This document shows, piece by piece, positions 32,342 to 44,297 of a stretch of DNA of 64,000 bases; position 1 is the first letter of the stretch, and each line of letters begins with the position of its first letter. The stretch spans positions 1 to 64,000 of the forward strand of contig JAGFNX010000077.1 in assembly GCA_017657125.1 (NCBI GenBank), given 5' to 3'. The notes beneath the pieces are model-generated. The model saw nothing but the letters and a program-made list of their open reading frames with translations, was not told where the DNA came from and did not search any database. A program made the translations under genes and the position numbers. The DNA comes from Scopulariopsis brevicaulis (taxonomy: Eukaryota; Ascomycota; Sordariomycetes; Microascales; Microascaceae).

Positions 32342-33905
32342 CTAGCCACCGAAGGAGAGGAAGCCCTTGCTCTTAATCTCCGGCCACTTCGCTTCCACAC
32401 ACTCCCCCTGCTCCTCAACCCACGCCTCGATCCTCTCCGACAACCACCCAGACGTCTGCCTCTTCGCGACATCCTCATGCCGCGTTGCGGGGTATCCAAT
32501 CTTGAATGACTTCGAGAGAGAGCACTTGCCCTCGTGAGCGAACAGGTACTGGAAGCACTCGGGCATCTCCTTGCACGCAGCGCGACAGCCCTCAACCGAC
32601 GCGTGCGCCTTCTTCCCGACCTCGGACTTTTCCTCCTCCGGCACAGCATTCCCCTTCTCGTCGTCTTTCGGCTCGTGGCCCAGGTACACAAGGTCCTTGC
32701 TGACATTATTCCAGTCGTCGCGCGAGTCTGTCATGCGGGGGAGGAAGTACTCGGTGTACATGTCCCGCAGAAGAACGGGGGTTTGCTGCGAGGCGTTGCC
32801 GGCGAGGTGCCGCTGCATCTCGAACTCCCAGAAGAGGGACATCTCCTCGCTTCCGACGTGGTGCATTGTGGCGAGGGGCTGGCACCAGTGCGTTGGGCCG
32901 AAGGACATGCTCCAGACCTTGTCGCCGTTTATCGTGGGGAACTGATGCGGGGCTGGTTAGCTTTACGACCAAGGTGCGGGGAATGTCCAAGACGGGGGAG
33001 GGGGCACTAACCGCCTGGGTCACTGGGATATTCGACGTCTCCGACACGGCCTTGGAGAACATCCAGTCGCCGCAGCATTCGTCCGTGACCCTCTCGTCAT
33101 ACGCGTTCCCGATGCCCGGATGCTTCCCGACAAAGTCGTCCATGGCGCCGCGAGACATGATATACCCGCTCCCACCATGGGCAAACGGGAAATCCTTGTA
33201 GTGCGCGATGCTCCCAAGCAGCAGCTTCTGCTCCGGATCAAGCCTGTCCAAAAACGCCACGAGCGTAGTCCAGAATAGGTAGGTATCCGCGTCGATGACG
33301 ACGTACCAGTCCCGGCCAGGCCTCAGCGCGTACGCCTTCTCGGCGATGTGTATGTTCTTGTACTTGTCCATCGCCCACCCCTCCTTGCCCTTGTCGCGGT
33401 GCCGCATGCAGTCGCCCTGGCCGACGAGACACTCCTGCTGCGCGCGGTACAGCCCAAAGTCATCGTGCGCCTTTACGCCCTCGAGCACCGTGTCGAGAGA
33501 GTCGCGGACCAGCACGCCCGCCATCGTCTGCTGCATGTCGGAGAAGAGGAGGACATCGGGGGCGCAGCGGAGGATCGTCTGTAGTTGGGTCGGGACCTTG
33601 CCGAAGGCCTCGGTCGCGCCGGTCTTTACTATGAGGACGATGCTGGATTCGCGGCCGGGCATGTGCGCGCAGAGGGGGTCGTCGGTCGGCATCAGGGGCC
33701 GGTCGGTGGCCGAGAAGTCCCCGAACGGCGGCGCGCCATCTTGGGCGGGAGCCTGCGGCGGCTTCTCGGGCGTCGCGTCGGGTCGCTGGGGGAGGTTCGA
33801 GGGCGGGTGCGGGTGGTAGTAGTCGGGCCCGGAGTGAAGGAGAAAGAGGACCCCCGTTACGGCGACGATGACGCACGCGACGACGAGGCTTCGGAGATTC
33901 CTCAT
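32342..33905 (-). CDS. Type II membrane glycosyltransferase, Fringe-like, with C-terminal apple-like segment
   Basis: Two exons: 33905-33012 and 32941-32342, giving 497 residues (phase 0 intron, GTTAGT donor). A single N-terminal membrane anchor (about residues 6-23) and a Pro-rich stem are typical of Golgi type II glycosyltransferases. The catalytic region resembles fungal Fringe/GT31-like proteins. It contains WYVVIDADTYLFW, whose DAD is the metal/nucleotide-sugar DXD motif, and GGSGYIMSRGAMD. Later CCGDWMF and PTHWCQPLATMHHV follow. Near the end, a four-cysteine segment (GCRAACKEMPECFQYLF...KCSL) looks like a PAN/apple module, usually for protein or sugar binding. The acceptor substrate is unknown. 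Confidence 0.87.
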
Positions 33906-36126
33906 GTTCGGCCCCGTAATAGACAGCTACGTCGTATGCGCGGCGGGGGGGGGTTAGTAGTGTGGTCTGTGCCAAGCCCGATGGTTTGAGGGTCGGCGTG
34001 CTTGGCGAAGGGTGCGGGAGGTTATTATGGAAAAGGCGCCGGGGAAGGGGGCCCCGTTGCACCAGGTGATTGTGTGGGGTTTACACGTGAGAGCAGCTGA
34101 CAGGATTGCACAGTTTGCGGCAGATTCTCTTCCTTCGTGCGAGCTTTGGCCAATGAGGGGATCAGCTGCTGACACGAGACTGGGACACTGGTGTTCAGCA
34201 CGCCAACATTGCTATTTTACAGGAGGATTCGCAGGGCCTCAGTGGGGCGAGCCCGGCGATGCAGCGGGGTGAGCGGTAGAGAGACGCTGAGTGGCCACTG
34301 AAAGGGGTCGCTGCGTGACCCGGCGGGAGCGAATAGGCGAAGTTGGCGTATGGGAAGGCGCCCACGTTCCTCGTGGATTCCAGAATAATTCTACGGCCGA
34401 AGGCTAATTGATCCCCGGCTGCGGGCAATCGATACACGGCGGCATTGAGTGGACCTGGAGCGCCAGAGACACTGAATGCCTCGCGAAAGCGACGCTGCGG
34501 AATCAAGCTGCGGGCAGAGCTCGGTCGACGGTGGCTTTACAGCTCCCGTCCACGCAAGCGCTTGGCGGGCATAAAGCGACATCCTATCGACTCATGGCGA
34601 CGTCTCTCATCCAATCAAGGGAGTGGTCCCATCGCGGTCGCACAGGGCTACTCGATGGCGTCGTTGCTCCGACGGTTTCGAATAGTGCGACTGTTGAGGG
34701 GATGAAGGACGGATTCAATTCCATCCAGACGTCACAGACAGCTTGCCTCGATGTGCGGCATAAAATGTGGTTTAGTTGAGACATTTCCGTTCACTCGGTA
34801 TTACGGAGTATTGTCGGCAAGGAGCTGTGAGCGGGAATTGAGGCCATTAGTGCATGTGTACTCGGTGTGATGCGGCCTTTATGCGCTAGCTGACAATTGA
34901 AGTGAAGCGCCACCAAATAAGACGGACCGAGATCGGCTACAGTATGTACGATCTCATTCTCCGAGCTGGCGAGGCCGCGAGGGTGCGGGTCCGGTTTTCA
35001 GAGTCCCTCACCAACGAGATTATGCGTATAATAATATGACTCGAGCAACAATAATACCTGGACTCGCAGTAGCAAAGAAGCATATTGTGCACAGACGAAA
35101 TGAGCAGGCAACGCTAACAATTACTAGTAGCAGCTCAGGTCCGAGCTCGTTGAGTACAAGTACGAGGTCACCTCGTAATACCAGGAACGCAAGGTGAAAA
35201 GGGGGCCCGCCAGGATCGGCCCCTGGGGAATTCCCGCCAGGGCACCGACGCGACAAATGAACTTGCGCAGGAACAACGCCATGTGGGGAACGTCAGGGCG
35301 CCTTTCCCGAAGGGCCCAAAGAGCGACAGCGCCCTGCAGGCCTGGCCCGCCTCAGCCAGTCCGCGGACAGGGCAGCGGCCCACCGACTGGCATCGTTCCA
35401 CACACCGAAGATTGCTGCGGCCCGGGCGCAACCTCGGGTGGGAGCGATGGCACCCTTCCGCAGCGATAGCGCGGTCTGCGCCGGTGGGGCGGCCCGCATG
35501 GATAGTTCCCGGAACAGAAGGAGCGGCTAGGTATCTCGTGTCTGGAACGGGTACCCCCTGCCCGGACACGGACGGTTTTATGCAGGTCATCGGGACGGGG
35601 GTACTTTGGGCACGCAAGCGAGACTTTTGAGGGCGGGGAGCCATGTGGTTCCCGGACGAGTTCTCCAGGGTGCTTTCCTCGCGGACCCAGCCCCCGAATC
35701 TTCCCCCTTTCTTCCCCAACCTTCCCTCTCGAAATATCGCTACTCGGGGTTTGTTCGATGCGCTGGACCGTCTCGTCCTTTCCCCTCATTTTGGCCCCCA
35801 TTACGAATTGAATAAGCTGCCAGCTTCCTCTCCACTCTTTGCCATACCAAGATACCCTTGATTGAGTCTCACCACACGTCACACGACCGAACCTTCCGCG
35901 GGCGTAATCATCTCCGATAGAAGCCGCCTCACCCGCCGCGACGACATCAGGACCGTCATACCTGACATTCCGCGAGCCCATTCCCGCTTTTCCGCAGCCT
36001 TATCCGTCTTCCAGCTCTCGACCACAGACTCTACAACCACACTCTACCACACGACCTCGACGCTCACATCGTGAGCCCAACCGACGACCCCACCTCTCCA
36101 TCAACCCACACACAACACCGCCCGCC
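33906..36126. other. Gene-poor region and leader of the small basic protein gene
   Basis: This contains the glycosyltransferase promoter (with a G-run at about 33942-33951) and a very GC-rich stretch at about 35190-35600. A pyrimidine-rich region at 35690-36126 is probably the transcribed 5' leader of the next gene. No intact gene was recognised; several frames of 90-200 codons lack protein-like composition. Confidence 0.45.
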
Positions 36127-36402
36127 ATGGCCCCCTCACTCATGGAGCGCATCCAGGCCAAGATCGAGCTCTTCCGCCTCGAGCAGCGCTACACCCGCCG
36201 CCGCAACCGCCGCTCCACCTTCCGCTCCAACGCAATCTACGTCGACGGCGAGTACGTCTACCAGACGCCCAGCTCCACGGGTTCCTCGACCGACAGCCAC
36301 GCCTCGGCACCGGGCATGAATGCGCTGCACTGCGAGGCGCCGCCCGGGGCAACGCCCACGCCTAACAAGAGGATGAGCAGGATGGTGTCGTTTAAGAGGT
36401 GA
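36127..36402 (+). CDS. Small basic protein, function unknown
   Basis: Intronless gene for 91 residues with an ideal start context (CGCCATGGCC). The N-terminal half is a charged helix (LMERIQAKIELFRLEQRYTRRRNRR) followed by a short beta-like YVDGEYVYQTPSS segment. The C-terminal half is Ser/Pro-rich and ends basic (KRMSRMVSFKR). I recall short proteins of this layout in many ascomycetes, but with no known function. The long pyrimidine-rich leader and sharply coding-like codon use support a real gene. Confidence 0.7.
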   Translation: MAPSLMERIQAKIELFRLEQRYTRRRNRRSTFRSNAIYVDGEYVYQTPSSTGSSTDSHASAPGMNALHCEAPPGATPTPNKRMSRMVSFKR

Positions 36403-37604
36403 ACACCGCGGTGTGTGGTGTATGCGAATGAGTGTCGATGTTCACGAGGCCCCGAGGGGGTGAAGACGACTAGCGAAGCTGCATTACAAGCCATATTGCA
36501 TTGCCAGCCACCGTTGCGTTGCATTGCTGCATTTTGTGCGATTCTTTTTGGCCGTGGGTTTCCCGTCGGCTGCTGCGGCGGCCGGCGGATGGGCAGTGCT
36601 TCTTTTTCTCTTTACGATATCCACAATTCTTCATTTTTGGGCTCGAGTTCCACGAGTCCGGTCACGACACGACGACAATCTTTCTTCTTTCCTTCTTTTA
36701 CTCTCGTTTTGAACAGGCCAAAAAGTTCAGCTGCTATTGGATTCGGAATAGGGGATTCTGGGAGGCCGGGGTCGAAGGGACCGCCGGCTAGGGCTTGTGG
36801 GGACGGTCGGGTGCATTCATGGTTTCAAAGACTACTCTCGCTCATAATATCGGCCGCCGTGCTGGATGCTGGCTGGGAGCGTTGGATCTAGACGGAGGCC
36901 TATCGGATTCTTCTTTTGTACCTATCTTAGAATCAATTGAAACCTTGCGCCCGAACACTTGTACGCTTGCCCATCGTATGCATGTCCCAGGCCGCTCGAC
37001 CTGCCCTCCGCGCTGGTGCACGCAGAGATGTCTGATCGCTTGCAAGGGGCTCTCTCCCACGTGAAGCGGGTTCAAAGTCCATCGGTGATCGGTGATATGA
37101 CCTGTTGACGATCCTCGTACGTGGCGTCCGAGCGCGAGATTATCATCTTTTATGGCAGCATATCACTATTCCGTGCTACAAGGATGTATTCTCCCGCACC
37201 GTCAATTCCATTCTCGAGCCTCGTTCTTCATCCTGCGAGGCCAAGGCGATTGAAAGCAAATGGCATTGCTGCTGATCTTCGCATGATACTTTTTGTGTGT
37301 CAGGGGTTAGCAGCAGCCGGGATTCAGGTACGAGGTGCGGATGCGGGAGTGGGGGTGGCGATGCACACGGCGAGGTTTCACGCGGACAGGGGCGCCACAT
37401 GGTTTCTGCATGCGGCATAAGCAATGAGGCGAGAGAATAAGGTCGAGCTCGTCTGCAAAGAGAACCCGCCTCCATTCTGCGGGTTCCATGGTATCTGCCG
37501 AGTACGAAGATGGATTGTGAAAGCTCGACCCGACGAAAAGGTCTCGCCTGTCATTCGTCCGCTATTACCCCATGACCATGTCCGTGACCTCGTCCGCCAA
37601 GGCC

Positions 37605-37990
37605 TGTAGCCTTTTCAATGATTGGTCCAGGGTATCCTCCCACCGACGCAAGTGCTTCTCCAGCTTCTGCACCGCCGAACCCCCGTACCCGGTACCTCAC
37701 CACCCGTACGTCCCAGAAACACCGGCCGGCGGCCCGCGATGAGCACGGGCGGACGTTATGTAAGAATACCCAGCTGTACTTTCATCCCAGGGTCCTCGAC
37801 GAGCGTTGGTATCTCCGCCGCCAAGTCCGTTAGTGCGTCCTCCTGACCGCAAGGTATTCAGCTCCTTCCCGGAGTCGATATCCCGGTATATCCCTGCCTC
37901 CATCCAGACGGGACAAGACTGCGTAGGCATGTCAACAGTGCGCGTCGGTCATCGCATCTCGCAAATCAGCACCGCCCAGGTGCTTCTTAC
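37605..37990 (-). pseudogene. Probable gene relic, family unknown
   Basis: Three protein-like pieces in different minus-strand frames follow each other: one with LGGADLRDAMTDA (about 37975-37930), one with LTDLAAEIPTLVEDPG (about 37835-37760), and a helix LEKHLRRWEDTLDQSLKRLQ that ends with a stop near 37605. Composition is typical of coding DNA, but frames change and no clean splice set joins them. It may be a decayed gene or the 3' exons of a gene with errors. Confidence 0.35.
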
Positions 37991-38759
37991 CTATACTTAC
38001 GAGGCATAATGGGCTTTCTTCAGCACATGTGCATAATATACTCGGTCTTCCCTCCTTAGTAACTCGGTCCGCCCAAACACAATTCGGTGATATGTGGAAG
38101 CCGCAATGGAAAAAAAAAATACCGCTGCTTCTTCGCCTTCACATATTTGCATTAAAATTCACTCGATGCCCTGCACTCGCTCCCATCAAGTTGTCTGAGT
38201 CCTGCCGCTGCGTCTCGTCGCCCCGCTGGCTCCATGGCTCCTATGCGAGTGTCGTCTGATGTGCGGGGCAGAAGCTCCCGCCGCGGGCTGAGAACGGATA
38301 TGACGGCGCCGAAGTCTGAGAAGACGACTTAGCCGCGGTACACATTTCCTTCTTGGCGACGCAGATACCCTCCCCACGTGTCCGCGTGATTCCTACGCAC
38401 CGGCACCCGCGGTGTCCGACCGCGCCAAGGGTCCGTTGCGCCTTTACCACTGCAGGTCCGCGGCTCTAAGCGGCGGCACGTCCTCTGAGACGAATTCAGT
38501 GGTTGTGACAATCGATTTGTCTATGCCGCCGTGGAAACCACCACACGGGAAGAGGCAGTACTTAGAGGAGGACTCGGATAGCGGGTGCCAGCATGTCTCA
38601 TTAACGGACTAGGGACTCCAAAGTTCCGTTGCTATGCCCGGGATGTCTGCGGCGGTGAGGGGTCACGTCTGGGCGTTGCTCATTCGGCGGAGGGGCCATT
38701 TTTTAGCTGGCTGCAGAGGCATGCCAAGAGACCATGTTCTGATGAAGTGAGTGAGGGTG

Positions 38760-38780
38760 GCTCGGATCAGGGATCCGAGC
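38760..38780. repeat. Perfect 9-bp inverted repeat
   Basis: GCTCGGATC, three spacer bases, then GATCCGAGC. It could form a tight hairpin or be a dyad site with CGGAT half sites. It lies in gene-free DNA with no obvious promoter nearby. Confidence 0.6.
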
Positions 38781-40000
38781 GAGGATGCCTAAGCCGGTGA
38801 ACCGTACTCCGAGCCGTTGGCCTTGGGCCCCAATGACCATGCATACAAAGGTCCGGGCTTGATTCTCCATTAGGAGTGAAAAGCAGCTTTGCTTGTGTAT
38901 CGGGAGGTCTGTGCGGGCATCGACGAGAATATTGGTAAGTACCTCTGTATCAAGCAAATTCTTGGCAGTCTCGGCAGCGGGAGAATTGAGACTGCTTCCG
39001 ATTTGAGACCAAGAGCTCCAGTAAGTGTATGTACCTTGGTATCAAAGACCACCGACATAATGAGACATCCGCACTGGGGAGAAGGGTCCCCGGGAAACTG
39101 ACCGTAGCTCGGGGGGTTTGTGCTAGGTTTTAATTAAAGGATGTTTCCTTGGGAGTAATCGGATTCTAATATGGCGGCAATATGGCATTGTACGTTAGAT
39201 CCTATTGTACTAGGTCGTGAGGGAAGTTAGGCCGAGTTACCGGTCACTAGCTCCATGGCTAGCTATATTCGTGTCACATATTTACAGAGAACAAGCCATT
39301 CAAGGGCCCGGAATTACCATTGCGGCTGTCGTCTCATACCGTCGTTGGGTAGTCATAGCAGTATCCCACATCTGTGATGTTGAAGACCAACGGCATCCCG
39401 GACCGCCCCAGACTGGATGTCCGAGCCGTCCTGCGCGCCCGAATCGCCTCGGACACCCAGGGCTTGGAACCTACGTTGTTGCAGCAACGGCAGTTCATGT
39501 TTGTCGTAGATCGGGGGCCATGGCCTGCGGCGGGGTTTTGATTGGGTACCATCTGGAACAAGCACTGAGGTGGTGCGAGACAACAATTTGCTCTACACCT
39601 GATCCTCGCGATGAGCTGGTTGGACACCGCAACCCCGACGGAGCAGAATGATTTGCTTAGGCACACCTGTAACGTGATCTAAAACTCCAGACTTGGCGTC
39701 TCGTGATCTTACTTTCGGAGTCGGCTCGGGGATTCTGCACTTCGGGTCCTTCCGGATCTGTTGCCTATCGTAGTAAAACTGTCTCAAATGGTCCCCGCGG
39801 AGATCGCACTGCATTGCTTCGACATATTTAAATGAGGATCGTTCCCAGTCCTCCCGCCCACCTGCTCTGACCAAATCCCAACTTTCCATCCTGCATTTAC
39901 AAGCGTTTACGTCCTTTTCAATCCTTTTTCGACCCCCGAGCCACACCTATATTCTCCAATTCCTACGCCCTGCTGCCGATCATCCCCATCTGCCGTCAAG

Positions 40001-40718
40001 ATGCGCTACCTCTCCGCTGCTCTCGCCCTCTTCGCCGTCCCGGCCCTCGCCGAGACCATCGAGATCAGCGTCGAGGACCATAAGTTCGTCCCGGAAACCA
40101 CCAAGGCCAAGAAAGGCGACGTCCTCGAGTTCCGCTTCAAGGAGGGGAACCACAGCGTGGCGATGAGCCAGCTACAAAGCAAGACGGGGCCGTGTGTGCC
40201 CGCAGAGGAAGGCGGATTCTTCTCGGGCTACATTGACGCCGAGGACGGCGAGAGTGTATGTTGCGATGGGCCACGTGCGGGACAAGGGAGTGATGCTAAC
40301 GGGTGCAGGACGAGATCTTCAGGGTGACGGTTAACGACACGAGCTCTATCGTTTACTACTCTACTCAGGTACGGTTGAATCCCACGAACCGCCCATCCGT
40401 CCCGGTCAGTCTTCGAGATGCTAATAGTCCCTTCTTCGTTTTTAGGGCGAGGAGTGTAACTGGGGCATGATCGGCGGCGTGAACATTGGTGACCCCGAGG
40501 AGTTCCAAGAGTACCGCGAGTACGCCCTCGAGATCAACGGAAATGTCGCTCCTAGTGAGCCCTTTGGCGGAGTCATCGTTTCCGCCGATGGGAAGGAAGG
40601 CGGCAAGGGTGGCAAGACGGCTGATGCGGAAGACGATGAGGGTGGCGCTGCCGGTTGTGCAAGGGCCGGGCTTGTCGGTGTCGTTGCCCTTGCCGCGTTT
40701 GCTGCTGGCGTTGCGTGA
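40001..40718 (+). CDS. Secreted GPI-type cupredoxin with degenerate copper site
   Basis: Three exons: 40001-40255, 40309-40368 (only 60 bases) and 40446-40718, all phase 0, giving 195 residues. A signal peptide covers residues 1-17. The cupredoxin fold follows with EDHKFVPETTKAKKGDVLEFRF and GNHSVAMS. A Gly/Asp-rich stretch and a hydrophobic tail (about residues 177-195) fit a GPI-anchoring signal. In the active family the four copper ligands are His, Cys (in FYCSQ), His (in HC) and Met. Here H51 and M113 remain, but the Cys position is Y102 (VYYSTQ) and the second His is E108 (EEC). Type 1 copper binding is therefore unlikely. It is probably a cell-wall or surface protein. Confidence 0.88.
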
Positions 40719-41091
40719 GCGGAGTCTAGCGATTGTGACATTTTAATTACAGCCGAGCGGTACCAATTTAAATAATACTCATAAATTTCACCACCTCAGA
40801 CTGTGAATAAATGCCTTCGGAATATCTACTTAACTTACTACCGGCGACTTACAGGGTCTCCAGGGTGAATGGTGAACTGCGAACCGTCACCGTCGTCACT
40901 GGAGCTTAGCAACGGAATGGGCTTGTCAAGGAGATATTCGTACGGAAACGGAAGGTAACTCTATTCTCGGAAGGGTACGCCTGGCCTGAGTATGTGGTTT
41001 GATACTTTCTCTTGCAATAGCAAAGATATAAATCCATGAATTTTCCATCTGAAGCAGGTCTACCAAGATCATCAGGGAGTGCCACGCCTGT
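40719..41091. other. Convergent intergenic region
   Basis: 3' flanks of the cupredoxin and 2EXR genes; nothing further seen. Confidence 0.5.
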
Positions 41092-41994
41092 TTAGTCTGA
41101 CGTGACCGTCTCAAGGAGCACGCCATCCACCGCGGCCCCAGGAAGCCAATAACCAACAATCTGAGGCGGAAAGTCCGCGAGCCCCTCAAAGATGGTGTGC
41201 CACCTCAGAACCATTTCCGGATCGACCAAGCCGTAAAGCTCCCGGACAACGTCCCCCCAGGGCTTGAACTCATTGTTGTAATAGACGATAGTCGAGTCCG
41301 GCACGGTCACCAGTTCCACATTCCCTGCGTCATCAAGGGGCTCCTCCGCTCCTCGACTGGCTTCCGGGTCGCGGAAGTCGGGGAGGACGATGTAGAGCGT
41401 CTTGATTGCGGGCATGTGCGCGTAGATCGCGAGGAGCCTGTCCTGCAGTATTTCGGCCGGACGGTCGGGAACCCAGGACTCTAGCGGCGGCGAGAGGAGG
41501 TACCACCATCCCACGGCCACGCTACTCATCCGCGCGAGGTTGGCAACGAGGAAATACGGGAGCCCAGTGAAGTGAGCCAAGTTGGTGGGGGCATTTTTGG
41601 ACGGGTAGTAGAGTAGATCCGAGGTCCCGTCGAACCAGGCGACGGAGATGCGATCCTCATCGTTGCTGTACAGGGTAGGTAGGACGAAATAGCCCGCGCG
41701 AATTGCGCGGTCGCGGGATTCTCGACAGATGCGGGTGATGACGGGAGGCGGGTGGTGTTTCTTGAATTTGAAGCAGGAAAAACCTATGCTTGTTTCAACG
41801 CTGGTTTGTTGTGGCTCCGCGTTGTGACCGAACCAAGCGTTGTACAGACGCTGTGTCTCGTGGGATAAGCGCTCCGTCTGCACTCGAGGCGTAGAGTTGA
41901 CGTGGAAGATGCGGCGCGGTGGGAGGGTAAAATCCCAGATTATCTGTCGCAACTCGAAGGGGATATGCGGCAGCTGGGACCCCTGGGCCGCCAT
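41092..41994 (-). CDS. 2EXR domain protein
   Basis: Intronless gene for 300 residues. The N-terminal part is a 2EXR domain, common and greatly expanded in filamentous ascomycetes. FELRQIIWDFTLPPRRIFHV is followed by a variable loop and PVITRICRESRDRAI. The rest is a globular region with DLLYYPSKN, also typical of these proteins. Function is unknown for the family. No signal peptide or membrane helix is seen. Confidence 0.85.
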   Translation of the reverse strand: MAAQGSQLPHIPFELRQIIWDFTLPPRRIFHVNSTPRVQTERLSHETQRLYNAWFGHNAEPQQTSVETSIGFSCFKFKKHHPPPVITRICRESRDRAIRAGYFVLPTLYSNDEDRISVAWFDGTSDLLYYPSKNAPTNLAHFTGLPYFLVANLARMSSVAVGWWYLLSPPLESWVPDRPAEILQDRLLAIYAHMPAIKTLYIVLPDFRDPEASRGAEEPLDDAGNVELVTVPDSTIVYYNNEFKPWGDVVRELYGLVDPEMVLRWHTIFEGLADFPPQIVGYWLPGAAVDGVLLETVTSD

Positions 41995-42427
41995 GGCGTA
42001 GGGTGCTGGTAGCCCGGGATTATGAGTGCGTTTCGACGCTGATGGAATGGCTTGTGTGGGTGAGCTTGATTTCCGGAGCGGGGTTCCGGGTTTGCCTGGC
42101 GATGTGACATTGGAGGAGGGACGTTGTGAAAAGGCGGATTCGGAATAACAAAAGACCCGGCGTCACATTTGCTGTCCTGCCGATGCCCCAGGCCGCCATT
42201 ACAGGCTTCCCAGGTGCAAATCGAAGCAGTCCGACGCAAACTCGTCGTCGACGCTCCAATTGTTTCACCATTTGAGTCTCCTCCATATCCACGACCCTCC
42301 AGCCCGCCGAGTTAAATGGAGGGGAGGACTGAACATGTGGACATTGGGAATGCGAAGATGTTCTATATAAGATTACATCTATACAACTACATCTGTCCCT
42401 GCCCAAACGTACAAGCAACACTCTCTC
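41995..42427. other. Intergenic region
   Basis: Promoter of the 2EXR gene and 3' flank of the FAD oxidase gene. No gene seen. Confidence 0.5.
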
Positions 42428-44297
42428 TTAGCCTACACGGCAAAGAAGCCCGCTATTCAGATTATAATCCCACGCATCGCTCCCGACTCCTGATAAAACG
42501 TACAAGCTTGCAGTCGGATCATACTTTTCCTTGATTTCGAGCAAACGGCCATAATTGCCGCCGTAAAAGACGCGCTGGAAGTCCCGAGTAAAAGGGTTCG
42601 CCTCGTTGATGTATGCTCCCGTGTCTGGCGCCCACTCGCGCCACACGGCCTCCTTATTAACCTCGGCCCATTCCGCAGCGTCGGAGAGGGCGTCCTTGGG
42701 CGACGAGGCGCTTGTGTCTATGTGGACCCCGGTGACCATGAGATGGAGATAAGCATCCCTCCAGGCCGGATTCACGGCGCCTCGCATACCAACGTCGACA
42801 TTTCGGGGCCCTACGCCGCCCTGGAGACCGAAAACTAGCCTGGTTTGGCGGTCCTTGACCTGGGCTCTGGTGATGTTTTGAAGATGGCTCACCAAACTGT
42901 CCAGCGGAATGCCACTCAGATGACGACGACCTAGCAGACGGCTGGAGCTCAGGCTGATGTCTCCGCTTCGGCTGGGGGTGGGATTCAGGGTATCGAACAG
43001 GGAGAGATATGTTGGCAAGACTGTGGGTTCCGAGATTTCGGCCGTGATAGTTTGGTTGGAGCCGTGCACAAGCATACTGGTTCGTATGGGCTCGAGAAGG
43101 GCCGTGAGCTCAGTCGCCGTGGTGTTGTATCCGTACAATATCATGGACAGCTCGACGCCCCTGCTATCAGATGCATCCTTGACCGAGTTCAGCTTTTTGG
43201 TTATCCCAAAGCCGTACCCCGTCACACCAAGGTCCATAAGGTCCGGAAGCGAGCTCGCAAAGGCGGCCAAGGCGGCCCAAGAGTCCTCAGCTGCTGCTGC
43301 CGTGCTGTTGTCAACGATTGACATTGAGAAATCGACTATTACCACATTCTCGGGAAGTGGTACAGTCCGCAGAACATATTCGACGACTATGCCGTACAGA
43401 CCTGGCCCACCTCCACGGACAGCCCACAACAGGTCCTGATTCTGCGAGTCGTTGGCTACCAGGATCTGGCCGTCGGTTGTGACCACCGTCGCCTGCAGGA
43501 CGTGGTCGGCTGAAAGGCCGTGGCAGCTCGAGAGGGGACCATGGCCGCCGCCTCCGATGAAGCCTCCGAGACCGACTGTCCCATCCTGCCCACTGATGAC
43601 GGTCCTCCCGACATCGGCGGCTGCTTTCAAGACGTCGCCCCAAGTATTTCCAGTACCGACGATAGCGGCATGTTCCGTGGTGTTTCGCAGTGGGTGTAAC
43701 CAGTTGGTATCAAAGTCGATGCTCCGTAGGTGGCGTGTCCAGATGGACAAGGCGTGGGCGCCGCTTGATCTGGATTATGTTAGCTTTGGCGTGCGATTCG
43801 GGGTCTGATGTGAGATCTCCTTACCTGCCGTTCAGATCGTGTCCGGTGCCCTTGATAATAATGCGTAGATTTCGCGTGGTCGCCCACCGGGCAGCGAACG
43901 CAATCTGCTCAGCATCTGTCGCATTGATGATATATGCCGGCAGTCCACCCAGCTCACACCCGAGGGTCTCGTCGTAGGCGTAATCGTTGGGAGGTACACA
44001 AGATCTATTGGCCCAGTATGGATAGCCGATAGACTCTGGCTGAGAAGAATGGAAATCCGAATAGAACCAGTTCTCCTGGACATCGTCACAGCTCGTGGTT
44101 GAGTGGACGGGCGTTTCGCGGTAGCATGACGATGCCACCGGGCTGGTCTTGATCAAGGCGCCGTTGGTAGATTGATTCAGGGCATTCCAATCGTCGAGGC
44201 TGGGCCAACTCGGGTCGGCTGGGTGACTCTTGCATGCTGGCTCAGCGAGGGCGAGGCCGCAGAACGCAACGGAAACGAGGGCGGCTTTACCCAGCAT
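42428..44297 (-). CDS. Secreted BBE-type FAD-linked oxidase
   Basis: Two exons: 44297-43825 and 43769-42428, giving 604 residues. A signal peptide covers residues 1 to about 18. The PCMH-type FAD-binding domain includes IIIKGTGHDLNGRSSGAH, whose His corresponds to the 8-alpha-histidyl FAD attachment site in this family. It also includes VGLGGFIGGGGHGPLSS with a following Cys. The C-terminal berberine-bridge-enzyme-like tail reads FYGGNYGRLLEIKEKYDP. The intron splits the codon after GHDLNG. Family members oxidise alcohols, sugars, amines or secondary-metabolite intermediates with oxygen; the substrate cannot be assigned. Several N-glycosylation sequons agree with secretion. Confidence 0.92.

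Larger units (their letters stand above)
36403..40000. other. Long gene-poor region
   Basis: About 3.6 kb without an intact gene. It holds a minus-strand relic at about 37605-37990 and a short inverted repeat at 38760-38780, both listed separately. TATTTAAAT at about 39825 may be the core promoter of the cupredoxin gene. The rest shows nothing supportable. Confidence 0.45.

Noticed and set aside
35168..35981. Overlapping frames of 180-210 codons on the minus strand and 115 on the plus strand
   Set aside because: GC-rich non-coding stretch; no domain, no splice context, all frames open by composition.
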